Shown in pieces: positions 55,858 through 64,000 of a stretch of DNA of 64,000 bases. The first letter of the stretch is position 1. Each line of letters opens with the position of its first letter. The notes beneath the pieces were generated by a model. That model had not been told where the DNA came from. It saw nothing but the letters and a program-made list of their open reading frames with translations, and searched no databases. The DNA comes from Bradyrhizobium diazoefficiens. Its GTDB lineage: Bacteria; Pseudomonadota; Alphaproteobacteria; Rhizobiales; Xanthobacteraceae. Where the stretch lies: assembly GCF_016616885.1 (NCBI RefSeq), contig NZ_CP067102.1:62001-126000 (forward strand), read 5' to 3'. A program made the translations under genes and the position numbers.

Positions 55858-56811
55858 TTAGATTTTCGACCCTCGCACAGTTTTCGGCCGGTTGCGGACC
55901 TTTGAGGCCGAGACCTTCTTGCCAATTGTGGCTCGCTTTTTCAGGGCAGGCCGTCGAGCGTGATGAGCGTCAAAGCCAGTTATCGTTGGTGCTTTGAGGC
56001 TGTCGCTCAGGAAGATGACCTCTGGGCCTTCAGACTTTTCGCCCGCGCTGTAGTTCAGCAAATAGGTAATTGGGTCGAACGTGGAATAGATAGACCGAAT
56101 CGCCGGCACGTCGTCATATGAGACTACCCAATTAACGCAGCGCTTCTTGCGGAGCGCCTGAGCAATTTCCTCGTGGTCTTTCGGTTGATAGAAGTTTTTG
56201 TAGAGCTTGTGCCCTTTGACGTAATAGGGCGGGTCCAGATAGGTCAGGGCGTTCGGATTGCTCAGAACCTTCTGAAGGAAATCCATCGCGTCTAGATTCG
56301 TTACTTCGATCTGATTCGAGTAGCGGGCCAGGGCCTTCAAGTTCTCGATTTGCCGGTCTTTGACCAAACGAACGTCGATCTTCCACTTCCCTTTTTGTTC
56401 GAACCCACCAATCGGACCTGCGCCCTCAATGATGCCCGAGCGGTTCGTTCGATTGAGGAAGTAAGCGGAGAAGCCAAGCGCGAGCTTGTTGTCGAGGTCA
56501 CCATTTTGCCAGACCTCTTGCTGCTCATGCCATTGGTCAATGGTGATAGGCGTCTTGGCGATCAGGCGGCAGAACTTCTCAGTGTCAAACAGGGCCGACA
56601 TCCAAAATGCGTAGATCGACGGATCTATGTCGTTGATTGAGACCTTGTCGACGAAGCCGGTCGTGAGGAGCCGAATCGCCAAGCCAGCCCCGCCCGCATA
56701 CGGTTCGCAATAGTCGCGGCCGAAAAGCTTATTCTCTCTGATCAACTCGACGAAAAATGGGAAAAGCTTCGCCTTCCCGCCCGGATATCGAAGTGGCGAG
56801 CCAATCATCAC
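55858..56811 (-). CDS. Dam-family DNA adenine methyltransferase
   Basis: N6-adenine methylase of 317 residues. The SAM motif is EPYAGGAGLAIRLL near residue 37, the target-recognition region spans about 90-190, and the catalytic motif is LTYLDPPYYVKGHKLY. The N-terminal GSPLRYPGGKAKL is typical. It overlaps the ParB-like gene by four bases. Base composition is visibly more AT-rich than that of the neighbouring operons, which suggests transfer. No restriction enzyme is seen. Confidence 0.92.
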   Translation of the reverse strand: MMIGSPLRYPGGKAKLFPFFVELIRENKLFGRDYCEPYAGGAGLAIRLLTTGFVDKVSINDIDPSIYAFWMSALFDTEKFCRLIAKTPITIDQWHEQQEVWQNGDLDNKLALGFSAYFLNRTNRSGIIEGAGPIGGFEQKGKWKIDVRLVKDRQIENLKALARYSNQIEVTNLDAMDFLQKVLSNPNALTYLDPPYYVKGHKLYKNFYQPKDHEEIAQALRKKRCVNWVVSYDDVPAIRSIYSTFDPITYLLNYSAGEKSEGPEVIFLSDSLKAPTITGFDAHHARRPALKKRATIGKKVSASKVRNRPKTVRGSKI

Positions 56812-58175
56812 ACATACTTCTTTACAAACTGATCAATGGAATCCCGAGCGGCCGCCAGACGCGTCTCGTTTGGGATCACGTTTCCATGCGCCCCAAGGTT
56901 CAAATACGCGAGGTGATCCTTCTTGAACTCCGCTAATATTTTCTTATCGCCAGACGGAAGCGTGATTGCATTGCTCGCAATGAGATTGAGAGCGCTTTCC
57001 AAGTCGTGCGACTTTCCGAGCTTGTTGCCGCCTTGGTCATCAATGATGTGTTTCAGAATGGACTCGACGATGTTGCGCAGCAAGAAAGTCGCCGCAGCGG
57101 GAAGTTTTTTATAATTGATGTCTTTGGCTTCTTTGAGGAGCTGCGTAATCAGGCCGCTATTCATCTTCTTGGGATGATAGCCGAAGAGAGTGCCGGGCTT
57201 GAGCGTGGTCTTTCCGCCGGTCGCCCCTCCACCCGTGCCGCCTCCAGAGCCCCCGCCAGATGAACCCGCTCCCGTTCCGCCTGTGCCTCCCGTCTTCTTT
57301 TCGCCACCCTTCTTCTTGGACGCTTTTGAACCGGTGCCGGATTCATCGTAGTCCGAGAAAACGCTGTCGTATGATGCGGTCGCGCCCAATCCACGTTCGG
57401 GATTTACGACAAGCTTCTTGATGAGGTGCTTGAATTTCTTGTCAGCGCCAGATGCAAACACGACCTTCAGATTGGCAGCATCGTAGGTGATGCCCATTTT
57501 GGCTTTGTGGCCGCTGGTCTGCAAGAAGCGGACAGGAGGATTGAAGGCAACGTTCGGTTTGAGGAGAACGTCTTTTTCTTTCGGCGTCCAATTGAGGGAC
57601 AGCGCCTTTAGATACAGCTGATACTCAAGAATGAGGTCTTTCACCTCTCCTTGCGTGAGTCTGAAAACCTTGGCGATCTTCGCAAGCGACTTATCGGACT
57701 TCCACTCATTGTAGATCGCCTGCCTGCTGCCGAGATAGCCCCACTGGGATTTGTCGCCTCTGCCAAAATGGGCGCCTGCCATCACGGGCATCAATGCGTC
57801 GCGGTCCGGAGCAAGCGTGCATGCGACTGTCTGGAGGACTTTCTTCAGGGCCTCGGAGACGTGCGGCACAGAATCGGCATAGTCTTTGGGCGGCTTCAAA
57901 AGGCCGGTGAGGACTTTGTAGGCCGCTATGCGCGTATTGCCCTCGATGACGACATAGCGGGAACCCTTCTTGACGACGTAAGGTCGCTCCGCCCCGATGT
58001 TGTGGCCTTCCGATGCAATCCGCTTGATGAAGGCCTCTAGCTCCTCGTTCTCGTAGAGATAAGCCAGAATAGCCGCCTGCGTGCTTAATGCGGTCTGCGA
58101 GACGATCCGTGGATTCTTGTCATCCAGATCGATATCTTCGAGCTGAAGGTCAACGAGCTTAAAGCCGGCATACAT
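56808..58175 (-). CDS. ParB-like N-terminal domain protein, partner of the methylase
   Basis: A 455-residue protein. Residues 5-95 (VDLQLEDIDLDDKNPRI ... RYVVIEGNTRIAAYKVL) form a ParB/sulfiredoxin-like domain; the GNTRIAAYK segment is the NTP-binding box. A Gly/Ser/Thr-rich, Lys-dotted linker (about 285-330) leads to a helical C-terminal domain (FLLRNIVESILKHIID, then LAYLNLGAHGNVI). I start at the ATG at 58175, after a GGGAGGGG ribosome site; the longer frame to 58274 has none. Its role is unknown, but pairing with a methylase suggests DNA modification or defence. Confidence 0.78.
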   Translation of the reverse strand: MYAGFKLVDLQLEDIDLDDKNPRIVSQTALSTQAAILAYLYENEELEAFIKRIASEGHNIGAERPYVVKKGSRYVVIEGNTRIAAYKVLTGLLKPPKDYADSVPHVSEALKKVLQTVACTLAPDRDALMPVMAGAHFGRGDKSQWGYLGSRQAIYNEWKSDKSLAKIAKVFRLTQGEVKDLILEYQLYLKALSLNWTPKEKDVLLKPNVAFNPPVRFLQTSGHKAKMGITYDAANLKVVFASGADKKFKHLIKKLVVNPERGLGATASYDSVFSDYDESGTGSKASKKKGGEKKTGGTGGTGAGSSGGGSGGGTGGGATGGKTTLKPGTLFGYHPKKMNSGLITQLLKEAKDINYKKLPAAATFLLRNIVESILKHIIDDQGGNKLGKSHDLESALNLIASNAITLPSGDKKILAEFKKDHLAYLNLGAHGNVIPNETRLAAARDSIDQFVKKYV

Positions 58176-58528
58176 GATGAGCGCCCCTCCCAACCGCTGA
58201 CGAAACACGATCCCGCCTGCCGAAGCAACTGCCGGTTGAGAGGTGTTGAAGCGGATACTGACGCTCGTCCACAAGACGAAGGTGCTAGCCGCGCTCCGGC
58301 ACCGAAGCCGGAACTTGCCCCCAAGTGCGCAACAGGACTGTGTAACAACGTCTCGACGAGCTCAAGAAAATGCTATAAAGATCAGCATCTTGCAGATCGG
58401 CACAGCCAATCCTTTCCTGCGCACCACTTTTTAAACCCTTACATCAAGTGGCTCGCCGGCATGTCAGACTTTGCTGGCACTTGCGTGGGCAAGGTCAGGA
58501 TTCATCTGAACGGTTGGAGACCGGTTTA
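58176..58528. other. Intergenic region between the ParB-like gene and ptsN
   Basis: About 350 bp without a supportable gene. It should hold the promoter of the ParB-methylase operon and the end of ptsN. I see no tRNA, long repeat or clear attachment site. Confidence 0.5.
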
Positions 58529-58990
58529 TTAAGCCGCGGTCGCCGGCGGCAGGGCGAGCACCGAATAGATCGCTTGCGCATCGCGCGAGGCGCGGAGTTT
58601 TTTGGCGATGTCCTGGTCGCGCAGCAGGCGGGCGATGCGGGCGAGGGCCTTGAGGTGATCGGCGCCGGCACCTTCGGGGGCGAGCAGCAGGAAGACCAGA
58701 TCGACCGGCTGGGCGTCCATCGCCTCGAAATCGATCGGGCGATCGAGCCGGGCGAACAGGCCAAAGATCTTTTCCAGCTTGGGTAGCTTGCCGTGGGGAA
58801 TGGCGACGCCGTAGCCGACCGCGGTGGTGCCGAGCTTCTCGCGCTGAAGCAGCACCTCGAACACCGAACGCTCGTTCTGGCCGGTCAACTCGGCGGCCTT
58901 GGCCGCGAGTTCCTGGAGCGCCTGTTTCTTGCTGTTGACCTTCAATGCCGGAAGTATCGCCTCGGGCGCGACCAGATCGGTAATCGGCAT
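58529..58990 (-). CDS. ptsN: Nitrogen-PTS IIA protein PtsN
   Basis: Regulatory EIIA-Ntr of 153 residues. The phosphorylated histidine is His66 in GVAIPHGKL. It receives phosphate from NPr and affects potassium transport, nitrogen metabolism and sigma factors. It ends the rpoN-hpf-ptsN order. Confidence 0.96.
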   Translation of the reverse strand: MPITDLVAPEAILPALKVNSKKQALQELAAKAAELTGQNERSVFEVLLQREKLGTTAVGYGVAIPHGKLPKLEKIFGLFARLDRPIDFEAMDAQPVDLVFLLLAPEGAGADHLKALARIARLLRDQDIAKKLRASRDAQAIYSVLALPPATAA

Positions 58991-59210
58991 GGAAGTGTTC
59001 CGAGGTGAATTAAACCGTCAGGTTCCGAATTGGCCGGCTCGATCAGATCGAGCCCGGCCGGCGTCAAGAAGGTGAAGCAGGAGGCGGACTTAGCCAAGGT
59101 TCGGTAAGTCCTGATGTGGGGCGCTTCTACTCCAACGCAATCCCGGTGCCAACTGCCGCGTGCGGCTTTGCCCCGGTCATTGTTGAGGCTGTGGTTGATA
59201 CGGGGCCGCC
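58991..59210. other. hpf-ptsN intergenic region with a perfect hairpin
   Basis: On the minus strand, 9-bp arms GGCTCGATC (59036-59044) and GATCGAGCC (59046-59054) with extra GGCC/GGCC pairs outside, near the ptsN start. There is no T tract, so it is not a simple terminator. It may be a leader structure or a repeat. Confidence 0.45.
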
Positions 59211-59810
59211 CTAGCCGTCCGATTTGGCACCCGGCGGGTCGATCCAGCCGACATTGCCGTCAGCCCGGCGGTAGATGATGTTCACCCGGCCTGAGGAACC
59301 GTGCTGGAATACCAGGCAGGGTGCTCCGCTGAGGTCGAGTTCCATGACGGCCTCACTGACCGACATCTGCTTCAGCGACGTCGTCGCCTCGGCGATGATC
59401 ACGGGGCTGTAGCCGGTGACCTCATCCTCTTCGCCATCCTCGCCCGGCGCCTCCAGCACGTAAGCAGTCGCGTTTAGCGCAGCCAGCGCCGCGGAGGCGA
59501 CATGGGCCTTGCGGGCGGAGCGGTCCTTGAGCCGGCTCTTGTAGCGCTTGAGCCGCTTCTCGATCATGATCAGCGCCTGGTCGGCGCTGGCATAGGCGTC
59601 CGGCGCATTCGAATCGGCTTCCAGCGTAATGCCGGAATCAAGATGCAGCGCACAATCGGTGCGGAAGCCGAAGCCGTCCTTGCTGAGCGTGATATGTCCG
59701 GAATAATTGCCGTCGAAATATTTACGGAGGACCTCTTCGGTCCGGTCGGTCACGCGGCCGCGCAGGGCCTCGCCGACGCTGACGCTCTTGCCCGAAATCC
59801 GAAGAGTCAT
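59211..59810 (-). CDS. hpf: Long-form hibernation promoting factor
   Basis: A 199-residue ribosome-associated protein. The RaiA/YfiA domain is residues 1-105, and the C-terminal dimerisation domain (VIIAEATTSLKQMSVSEAVMELDLSGAPCLVF) is about 140-195, so it can form 100S ribosomes in stationary phase. It follows rpoN on the same strand. Confidence 0.95.
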   Translation of the reverse strand: MTLRISGKSVSVGEALRGRVTDRTEEVLRKYFDGNYSGHITLSKDGFGFRTDCALHLDSGITLEADSNAPDAYASADQALIMIEKRLKRYKSRLKDRSARKAHVASAALAALNATAYVLEAPGEDGEEDEVTGYSPVIIAEATTSLKQMSVSEAVMELDLSGAPCLVFQHGSSGRVNIIYRRADGNVGWIDPPGAKSDG

Positions 59811-59893
59811 GTGATGCCTCGCTTGGTTTGACTGCCCAGCTTGGATCGGTCGCGATGGGGGGATGAGAGTAGCGCGATTTCGCGCCAGCGCAA

Positions 59894-61519
59894 TCAGGCC
59901 GGTTCGGTGTTGCGGGAGCGATCGGACATTGCGGTGGAAAGGATGTTACCAAGAGCGCTCTGCTTGTCGCGACGGCGTTGCACCGAGGACGGAATGCGCA
60001 TGGCTTCGCGGTACTTCGCGACCGTGCGGCGGGCAATATCAATGCCCGAAGCGCGCAAGCGTTCCACGATGGTATCATCCGACAGGATCGCGGAGGGCGC
60101 CTCCGAATCAATCAGCTGCTTGATGTGGTGGCGCACGGCTTCGGCGGAATGCGCCTCGCCGCCGTCGGCCGAAGCGATCGACGCCGTGAAGAAATATTTC
60201 AACTCGAATGTGCCGCGATTTGTCGCCATGTATTTATTGGCGGTGACGCGCGACACCGTGGATTCATGCATCTGGATCGCGTCCGCCACCGCCTTGAGAT
60301 TCAGCGGTCGCAGATGCGCGACACCATGGGTGAAGAAGCCGTCCTGCTGGCGCACGATCTCGGTCGCAACTTTCAGGATCGTGCGGGCGCGCTGGTCGAG
60401 TGCGCGCACCAGCCAGGTCGCATTCTGCAGCGCGTCGGTGAAATACGACTTGTCGCCGTCCTTGCCTTTTTTCTTCGACAGCTCGGAATAGTAGGTCTGG
60501 TTCACCAGCACGCGCGGCAAGGTGTCGCTGTTGAGCTCGACATGCCAGCCGCCGTCCGGACCCGGGCGGACATAGACGTCGGGCACCATGGTCTGCAGCC
60601 GCGCCGAGCCGAATTTCATGCCGGGCTTGGGATTGAGGCGGCGGATCTCGCCGATCATGTCGCCGATATCTTCATCGTCGACGCCGCAAAGCTTGCGCAA
60701 GGCGGCGATGTCGCGCTTGGCGAGGAGATCGAGATGCTCGACGAGCGCCTGCATCGCCGGATCGTAGCGGTCGAGCTCGCGGAGCTGGATTGCCAGGCAT
60801 TCGCTCAAATTGCGCGCGCAGACGCCGGGCGGATCGAATTTTTGCAGCACGGCAAGAACGCCCTCGACATCGGCTTGCGTTGCGCCAAGCCGCTCGGCCG
60901 CCTGGCCGAGATCGGGCGGCAGATAGCCGGCCTCGTCGACGAGGTCGATCAGGTACTGCCCGATCATGCGCTGCGCCGGCCCGGCGAAGGCAACCGAGAG
61001 CTGCTCGGCCAGATGATCGCCGAGCGTCATCTCTGCCGCGACAAAGGCCTCGAGATTGTAGTCCTCGTCACCGGAGGCACCGCCGCCCCATTCGGTATAG
61101 GTGGTCGGCGCGACGTCCTGCGCATTGCGCGCAGCCGCCTCGGCCGGCTCCTCGGAGAAGACATTGTCCAGGCCCGTGTCCAGGGTCTGCTCGATCTCGG
61201 CGCGGGTGCCGAGATCCTTGCTCATCCATTCTTCCTGGCCGGGCTCGAAGGCGTTGCCGCTGCCGCCAAAGCCGTCATCGGCACCCTGATTGCCTGAATC
61301 ATCACCATCGTGGTCGCTGAACTGGCCGGCCTCGGCCGGGGCTTCGCCGGGGGCCTCGTCATTGGCCCGCTCCAGCAGGGGATTACGCTCGAGCTCCTCC
61401 TCCACGAAGGTCGTGAGATCGAGATTGGACAATTGCAGCAGCTTGATCGCCTGCATCAGCTGCGGCGTCATGACCAGCGACTGCGATTGCCGGAACTCTA
61501 ATCTCTGCGAAAGCGCCAT
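59894..61519 (-). CDS. rpoN: RNA polymerase sigma-54 factor
   Basis: Sigma-54 of 541 residues. Region I is MALSQRLEFRQSQSLVMTPQLMQAIKLLQLSNLDL; an acidic region II runs about 60-130. The DNA-binding helix-turn-helix and the RpoN box ARRTVAKYREAM close the protein. Bradyrhizobium has two rpoN genes; which one this is I cannot say. Confidence 0.96.
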   Translation of the reverse strand: MALSQRLEFRQSQSLVMTPQLMQAIKLLQLSNLDLTTFVEEELERNPLLERANDEAPGEAPAEAGQFSDHDGDDSGNQGADDGFGGSGNAFEPGQEEWMSKDLGTRAEIEQTLDTGLDNVFSEEPAEAAARNAQDVAPTTYTEWGGGASGDEDYNLEAFVAAEMTLGDHLAEQLSVAFAGPAQRMIGQYLIDLVDEAGYLPPDLGQAAERLGATQADVEGVLAVLQKFDPPGVCARNLSECLAIQLRELDRYDPAMQALVEHLDLLAKRDIAALRKLCGVDDEDIGDMIGEIRRLNPKPGMKFGSARLQTMVPDVYVRPGPDGGWHVELNSDTLPRVLVNQTYYSELSKKKGKDGDKSYFTDALQNATWLVRALDQRARTILKVATEIVRQQDGFFTHGVAHLRPLNLKAVADAIQMHESTVSRVTANKYMATNRGTFELKYFFTASIASADGGEAHSAEAVRHHIKQLIDSEAPSAILSDDTIVERLRASGIDIARRTVAKYREAMRIPSSVQRRRDKQSALGNILSTAMSDRSRNTEPA

Positions 61520-61609
61520 CTAACAAGAACCGTTCCCGAAAATTGGTCCGATTCTTGCTTATCTTAGTCCTGACCCGATGTACACGCCTTGACGAAATGG
61601 AAAAAAGGG

Positions 61610-62620
61610 CTAGAGGCGGAATTCCTCGCCAAGGTAAAGGCGCCGAACATCCGGATCCGCGACGATCTCGTCCGGGCTCCCCTCCGTCAGGATTTCACCG
61701 GCATAGACGATATAGGCGCGGTCGGTGAGACCGAGCGTCTCGCGCACATTGTGGTCGGTGATCAGCACGCCGATGCCGCGATTGGTGAGATGGCGGACCA
61801 GGTCCTGAATGTCGCCGACCGCGATCGGATCGATGCCGGCAAAGGGCTCGTCGAGCAGCATGTAGTTCGGACGCGTCGCCAGCGCGCGCGCGATCTCGAC
61901 GCGGCGACGCTCGCCGCCGGACAGCGCGATCGACGGTGATTTCCGCAGGCGCGTGATGTTGAATTCATCGAGCAGGGAGTCGAGCTGCTGCTCGCGCTTC
62001 TTGCGCGAGGGCTCGACCACTTCGAGCACGGCGCGGATGTTCTGCTCGACGGTGAGGCCGCGGAAGATCGAGGCTTCCTGCGGCAGATAGCCGATGCCGA
62101 GCCGCGCGCGCTGATACATCGGCAGCTTGGTGACGTCGTGGCCGTCGAGCTCGATCGCGCCGCGATCGGCCTTGATCAGGCCGGTGATCATGTAGAACAC
62201 GGTGGTCTTGCCGGCGCCGTTCGGGCCGAGCAGGCCGACGGCTTCGCCGCGCCGCACATAGATGCTGACGCCCCGCACCACCTGGCGGCTGCCAAAGCTC
62301 TTTTCCACGCTATGCACAGCCAGGAAGCCCGGGCGCCGCAACAGCTGCGGTGCGCCCGAGCCGTTGGACTTCGCATTGGTCTTGGCGGCGGGCCTGGCTT
62401 TGGGAGGCTGGGCCGCCGGCCGCGGCCGCGGTCGGGCCTCGACGCCATAGGGGTCCGAGGCCTGCATCGGCTGGTCGCGGGCAAGCGGCGGCACGTCCCG
62501 CACCGGACTCGCCACCAGGCCGCCGACGCTGTCACCGAGCGCGGTGATGTCCTGACGGGCAAATCCTGGCCGGCCGCGCTTGGCGGGGCGCCGACGGAAC
62601 ATGCTGAATAGATCGACCAT
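61610..62620 (-). CDS. lptB: LptB, LPS export ATPase with long N-terminal extension
   Basis: ATPase of the LptBFG exporter, 336 residues. Walker A is GPNGAGKTT, the signature is [14 protein letters not shown], Walker B is [13 protein letters not shown], and the H-loop is [12 protein letters not shown]. Ordinary LptB has about 240 residues; here about 95 extra precede it, rich in Pro, Arg and Ala ([19 protein letters not shown]). The function of the extension is unknown. Confidence 0.95.
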   Translation of the reverse strand: MVDLFSMFRRRPAKRGRPGFARQDITALGDSVGGLVASPVRDVPPLARDQPMQASDPYGVEARPRPRPAAQPPKARPAAKTNAKSNGSGAPQLLRRPGFLAVHSVEKSFGSRQVVRGVSIYVRRGEAVGLLGPNGAGKTTVFYMITGLIKADRGAIELDGHDVTKLPMYQRARLGIGYLPQEASIFRGLTVEQNIRAVLEVVEPSRKKREQQLDSLLDEFNITRLRKSPSIALSGGERRRVEIARALATRPNYMLLDEPFAGIDPIAVGDIQDLVRHLTNRGIGVLITDHNVRETLGLTDRAYIVYAGEILTEGSPDEIVADPDVRRLYLGEEFRL

Positions 62621-62854
62621 CCCCGTCTTCCAGCCTTCTACGGATCCTGCGCGGCGCTCGCGCGGTCTGCCGCGCCGGCCTCTCGCTTCGCCGACGCAGC
62701 ATGAATGAAGGGATATCTCATGCCCAGTGAAACACGCCCGAAAAGCGGCGGACCCCGCTTCGAAAGCCCTGCGCGCTAGATACAGTCTCGCCGGGCAAGC
62801 TTCAACCTCGGATCGGCCGCATCAAGGCCAAGCCATTGAGTTTACTTTTGGAAT

Positions 62855-63586
62855 TTACTTTTGTTTACTTCCGCCGGGCAATTGCAAAGGCGAGCCTGCG
62901 CCCGGAGCTACGGGCGTTCCGCATTTGCCGTTTGAGCCGCCCTGGGACTGGATGAACAGGCCCTGCACCTTGCCGCTGTCGGATTCCACCCGAGAGACGC
63001 CCGTGGTCATGTCGACCATGAGGCGGTCGCCGCGCAGCACGTTCTGGCACTGCGTCAGCACCACGCCGCCGAGCATGGTGATGAGGTTGGTCTTGGTATC
63101 GAACACCGCGGTCTCGCCGGTCACCACCTGGTCCTTCTGGGTGACGACGACATTGCCGCGCGCTTCCAGCCGCTTGATCGAGGAGGCGCCGCCCGGCCCC
63201 GGCGTCGCCGATTGCATCGGGGCCGACTGCGCGGGCGCCGATTTCGTTCCCTTCGCAGGTGCCGCTTGCGGCGCGGCCGCCTTGTCGCTGCTCGATTCGT
63301 AGAACACCACCAGCGTCTTCGAGGTCATGGTGGTGTCGCCCTGCACCACCTTCACATTGCCCGCGAAGGTCGCTTCCTTTTTCTTGTCGCGCATCTCGAG
63401 GGAGGCGGCCTCGATCTGGATCGGCTGATCGCGGTTCTGCGAAAAGCCCTGCATCGCATTGGGCACGCCTTGCATCGTGCTTTGTGCGACGGCCGCACCG
63501 GTCGCAATCAGCGCAGCGCCGCCAAGCGCGACTGCTGCGACGATGGCGCGACGCTTGCTGACGTTGCGCGGAAAAACATGAGCCAT
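62855..63586 (-). CDS. lptA: LptA/OstA, periplasmic LPS bridge protein
   Basis: A 243-residue periplasmic protein with a signal segment (RAIVAAVALGGAALIATGAAVAQ) and an OstA beta-jellyroll (IQIEAASLEMRDKKKEATFAGNV to about 220). It carries an Ala/Pro/Ser-rich insert near 120-140. I chose the ATG at 63586; the GTG at 63595 overlapping the lptC stop would add three residues. Confidence 0.92.
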   Translation of the reverse strand: MAHVFPRNVSKRRAIVAAVALGGAALIATGAAVAQSTMQGVPNAMQGFSQNRDQPIQIEAASLEMRDKKKEATFAGNVKVVQGDTTMTSKTLVVFYESSSDKAAAPQAAPAKGTKSAPAQSAPMQSATPGPGGASSIKRLEARGNVVVTQKDQVVTGETAVFDTKTNLITMLGGVVLTQCQNVLRGDRLMVDMTTGVSRVESDSGKVQGLFIQSQGGSNGKCGTPVAPGAGSPLQLPGGSKQK

Positions 63587-63591
63587 GAAAA

Positions 63592-64000
63592 TCACTTTGA
63601 GTTCGCAGACCTGTTCTTGGACTTCGCCGGCGGCGGCGCGGGCGGCTCGACCGGCGCCGGCGTCGCGTCATCCGTGCTGATCTTGTCCAGGTGCATCACG
63701 ACATTGCCTTCGAAGCGGATGACGTCACCGCCTTCCGTGATGCGCAAGCGATCGGCGGTCAGCGTGCCGTTGGTCAGCTTGACGTCGACATGTTCATCGG
63801 AGGAGACCGTGCCTTTGCCCATGTCGACGAAAGCCGAGTTCAACCGCGCTTCGTAGCCGGTCGAGGTGCGCAGGAAGATGTCCTTGTGCAAATCGAGCTG
63901 CTGCTGCTTGTTGTCGAAGCGGCCGGTGCGGGCATCGAGCAGCAGGGTCGATTGGTCTTCCATCAGCACCTTCGCCTTGAGGTCATTGAGGTCGACATGA
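63592..64000 (-). CDS. lptC: LptC, C-terminal part (5' end outside the window)
   Basis: The visible part, HVDLNDLKAKVLMEDQSTLLLDA on to the stop, is the beta-strand-rich periplasmic region of LptC, ending in a Pro-rich tail. It links LptF/G to LptA. Its stop overlaps the lptA start region, so it leads lptC-lptA-lptB-rpoN. The N-terminal membrane anchor lies beyond the right edge. Confidence 0.9.
   Translation of the reverse strand, partial: HVDLNDLKAKVLMEDQSTLLLDARTGRFDNKQQQLDLHKDIFLRTSTGYEARLNSAFVDMGKGTVSSDEHVDVKLTNGTLTADRLRITEGGDVIRFEGNVVMHLDKISTDDATPAPVEPPAPPPAKSKNRSANSK

Noticed and set aside
55517..55861. Possible 114-residue protein in the gap before the methylase gene
   Set aside because: No family pattern, odd composition, no clear ribosome site; treated as non-coding.

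Overview
The window is GC-rich chromosomal DNA from an alphaproteobacterium, almost certainly Bradyrhizobium or a close relative. The main grounds are an Irr regulator with the HxH and GCPWHD heme motifs of Bradyrhizobium Irr, a class II EPSP synthase, a DivL-type kinase with Tyr in the H-box, a ROSE-like leader before hsp20, and the lptC-lptA-lptB-rpoN-hpf-ptsN order. Both edges cut genes: fabB on the left and lptC on the right.

Layout. 1-5.1 kb: fabA-fabB divergent from irr, then an SH3 protein, a hydroxyacid dehydrogenase and a LysR regulator. 5.2-11.2 kb: aldo/keto reductase, ThiF/MoeB protein, a protease-like secreted protein, gamma-glutamyltransferase and a frameshifted ParA-family gene. 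11.4-16.7 kb: mutM divergent from ubiE-ubiB-coaBC-dut. 16.9-29.4 kb: a same-strand run of divL-like kinase, tsaE/amgK fusion, pilZ, murU, addB, addA and trxA, joining cell-cycle signalling, cell-wall recycling and double-strand-break repair. 29.4-33.6 kb: MarR and SRPBCC pair, ATP-dependent DNA ligase, phosphoesterase and folC. 33.6-45.1 kb: folC-accD-trpA-trpB-trpF, lapA-like, ihfB, sppA, rpsA, cmk, a nucleotidyltransferase pair, aroA, and the FYDLN-acid protein. 45.2-48.1 kb: tRNA-Ala, a palindromic repeat with a GIY-YIG protein, ohrR/ohr and a CoA-transferase. 48.3-52.5 kb: ugpBAEC behind a PHO-box-like site. 52.7-58.5 kb is the accessory part: hsp20 and DUF1150, a LysR/GlcG cassette between 140-bp direct repeats, and an adenine methylase with a ParB-like protein. 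58.5-64 kb: ptsN, hpf, rpoN, lptB, lptA, lptC.

Most notable observations: (1) CoaBC carries an N-terminal FitA/VapB-like ribbon-helix-helix domain, and two tandem palindromes of the FitA half-site type lie directly before its start codon, so a coenzyme A biosynthesis enzyme may repress its own gene. (2) A LysR/GlcG cassette is bracketed by a duplicated 3' end of the DUF1150 gene. (3) The adenine methylase and ParB-like pair sits as an island next to ptsN. (4) A perfect 17-bp inverted repeat begins within the encoded 3' end of tRNA-Ala and is followed by a small GIY-YIG protein. (5) A nucleotidyltransferase pair is inserted between cmk and aroA. All identifications come from reading the sequence and from recall of protein families; no database search was run.
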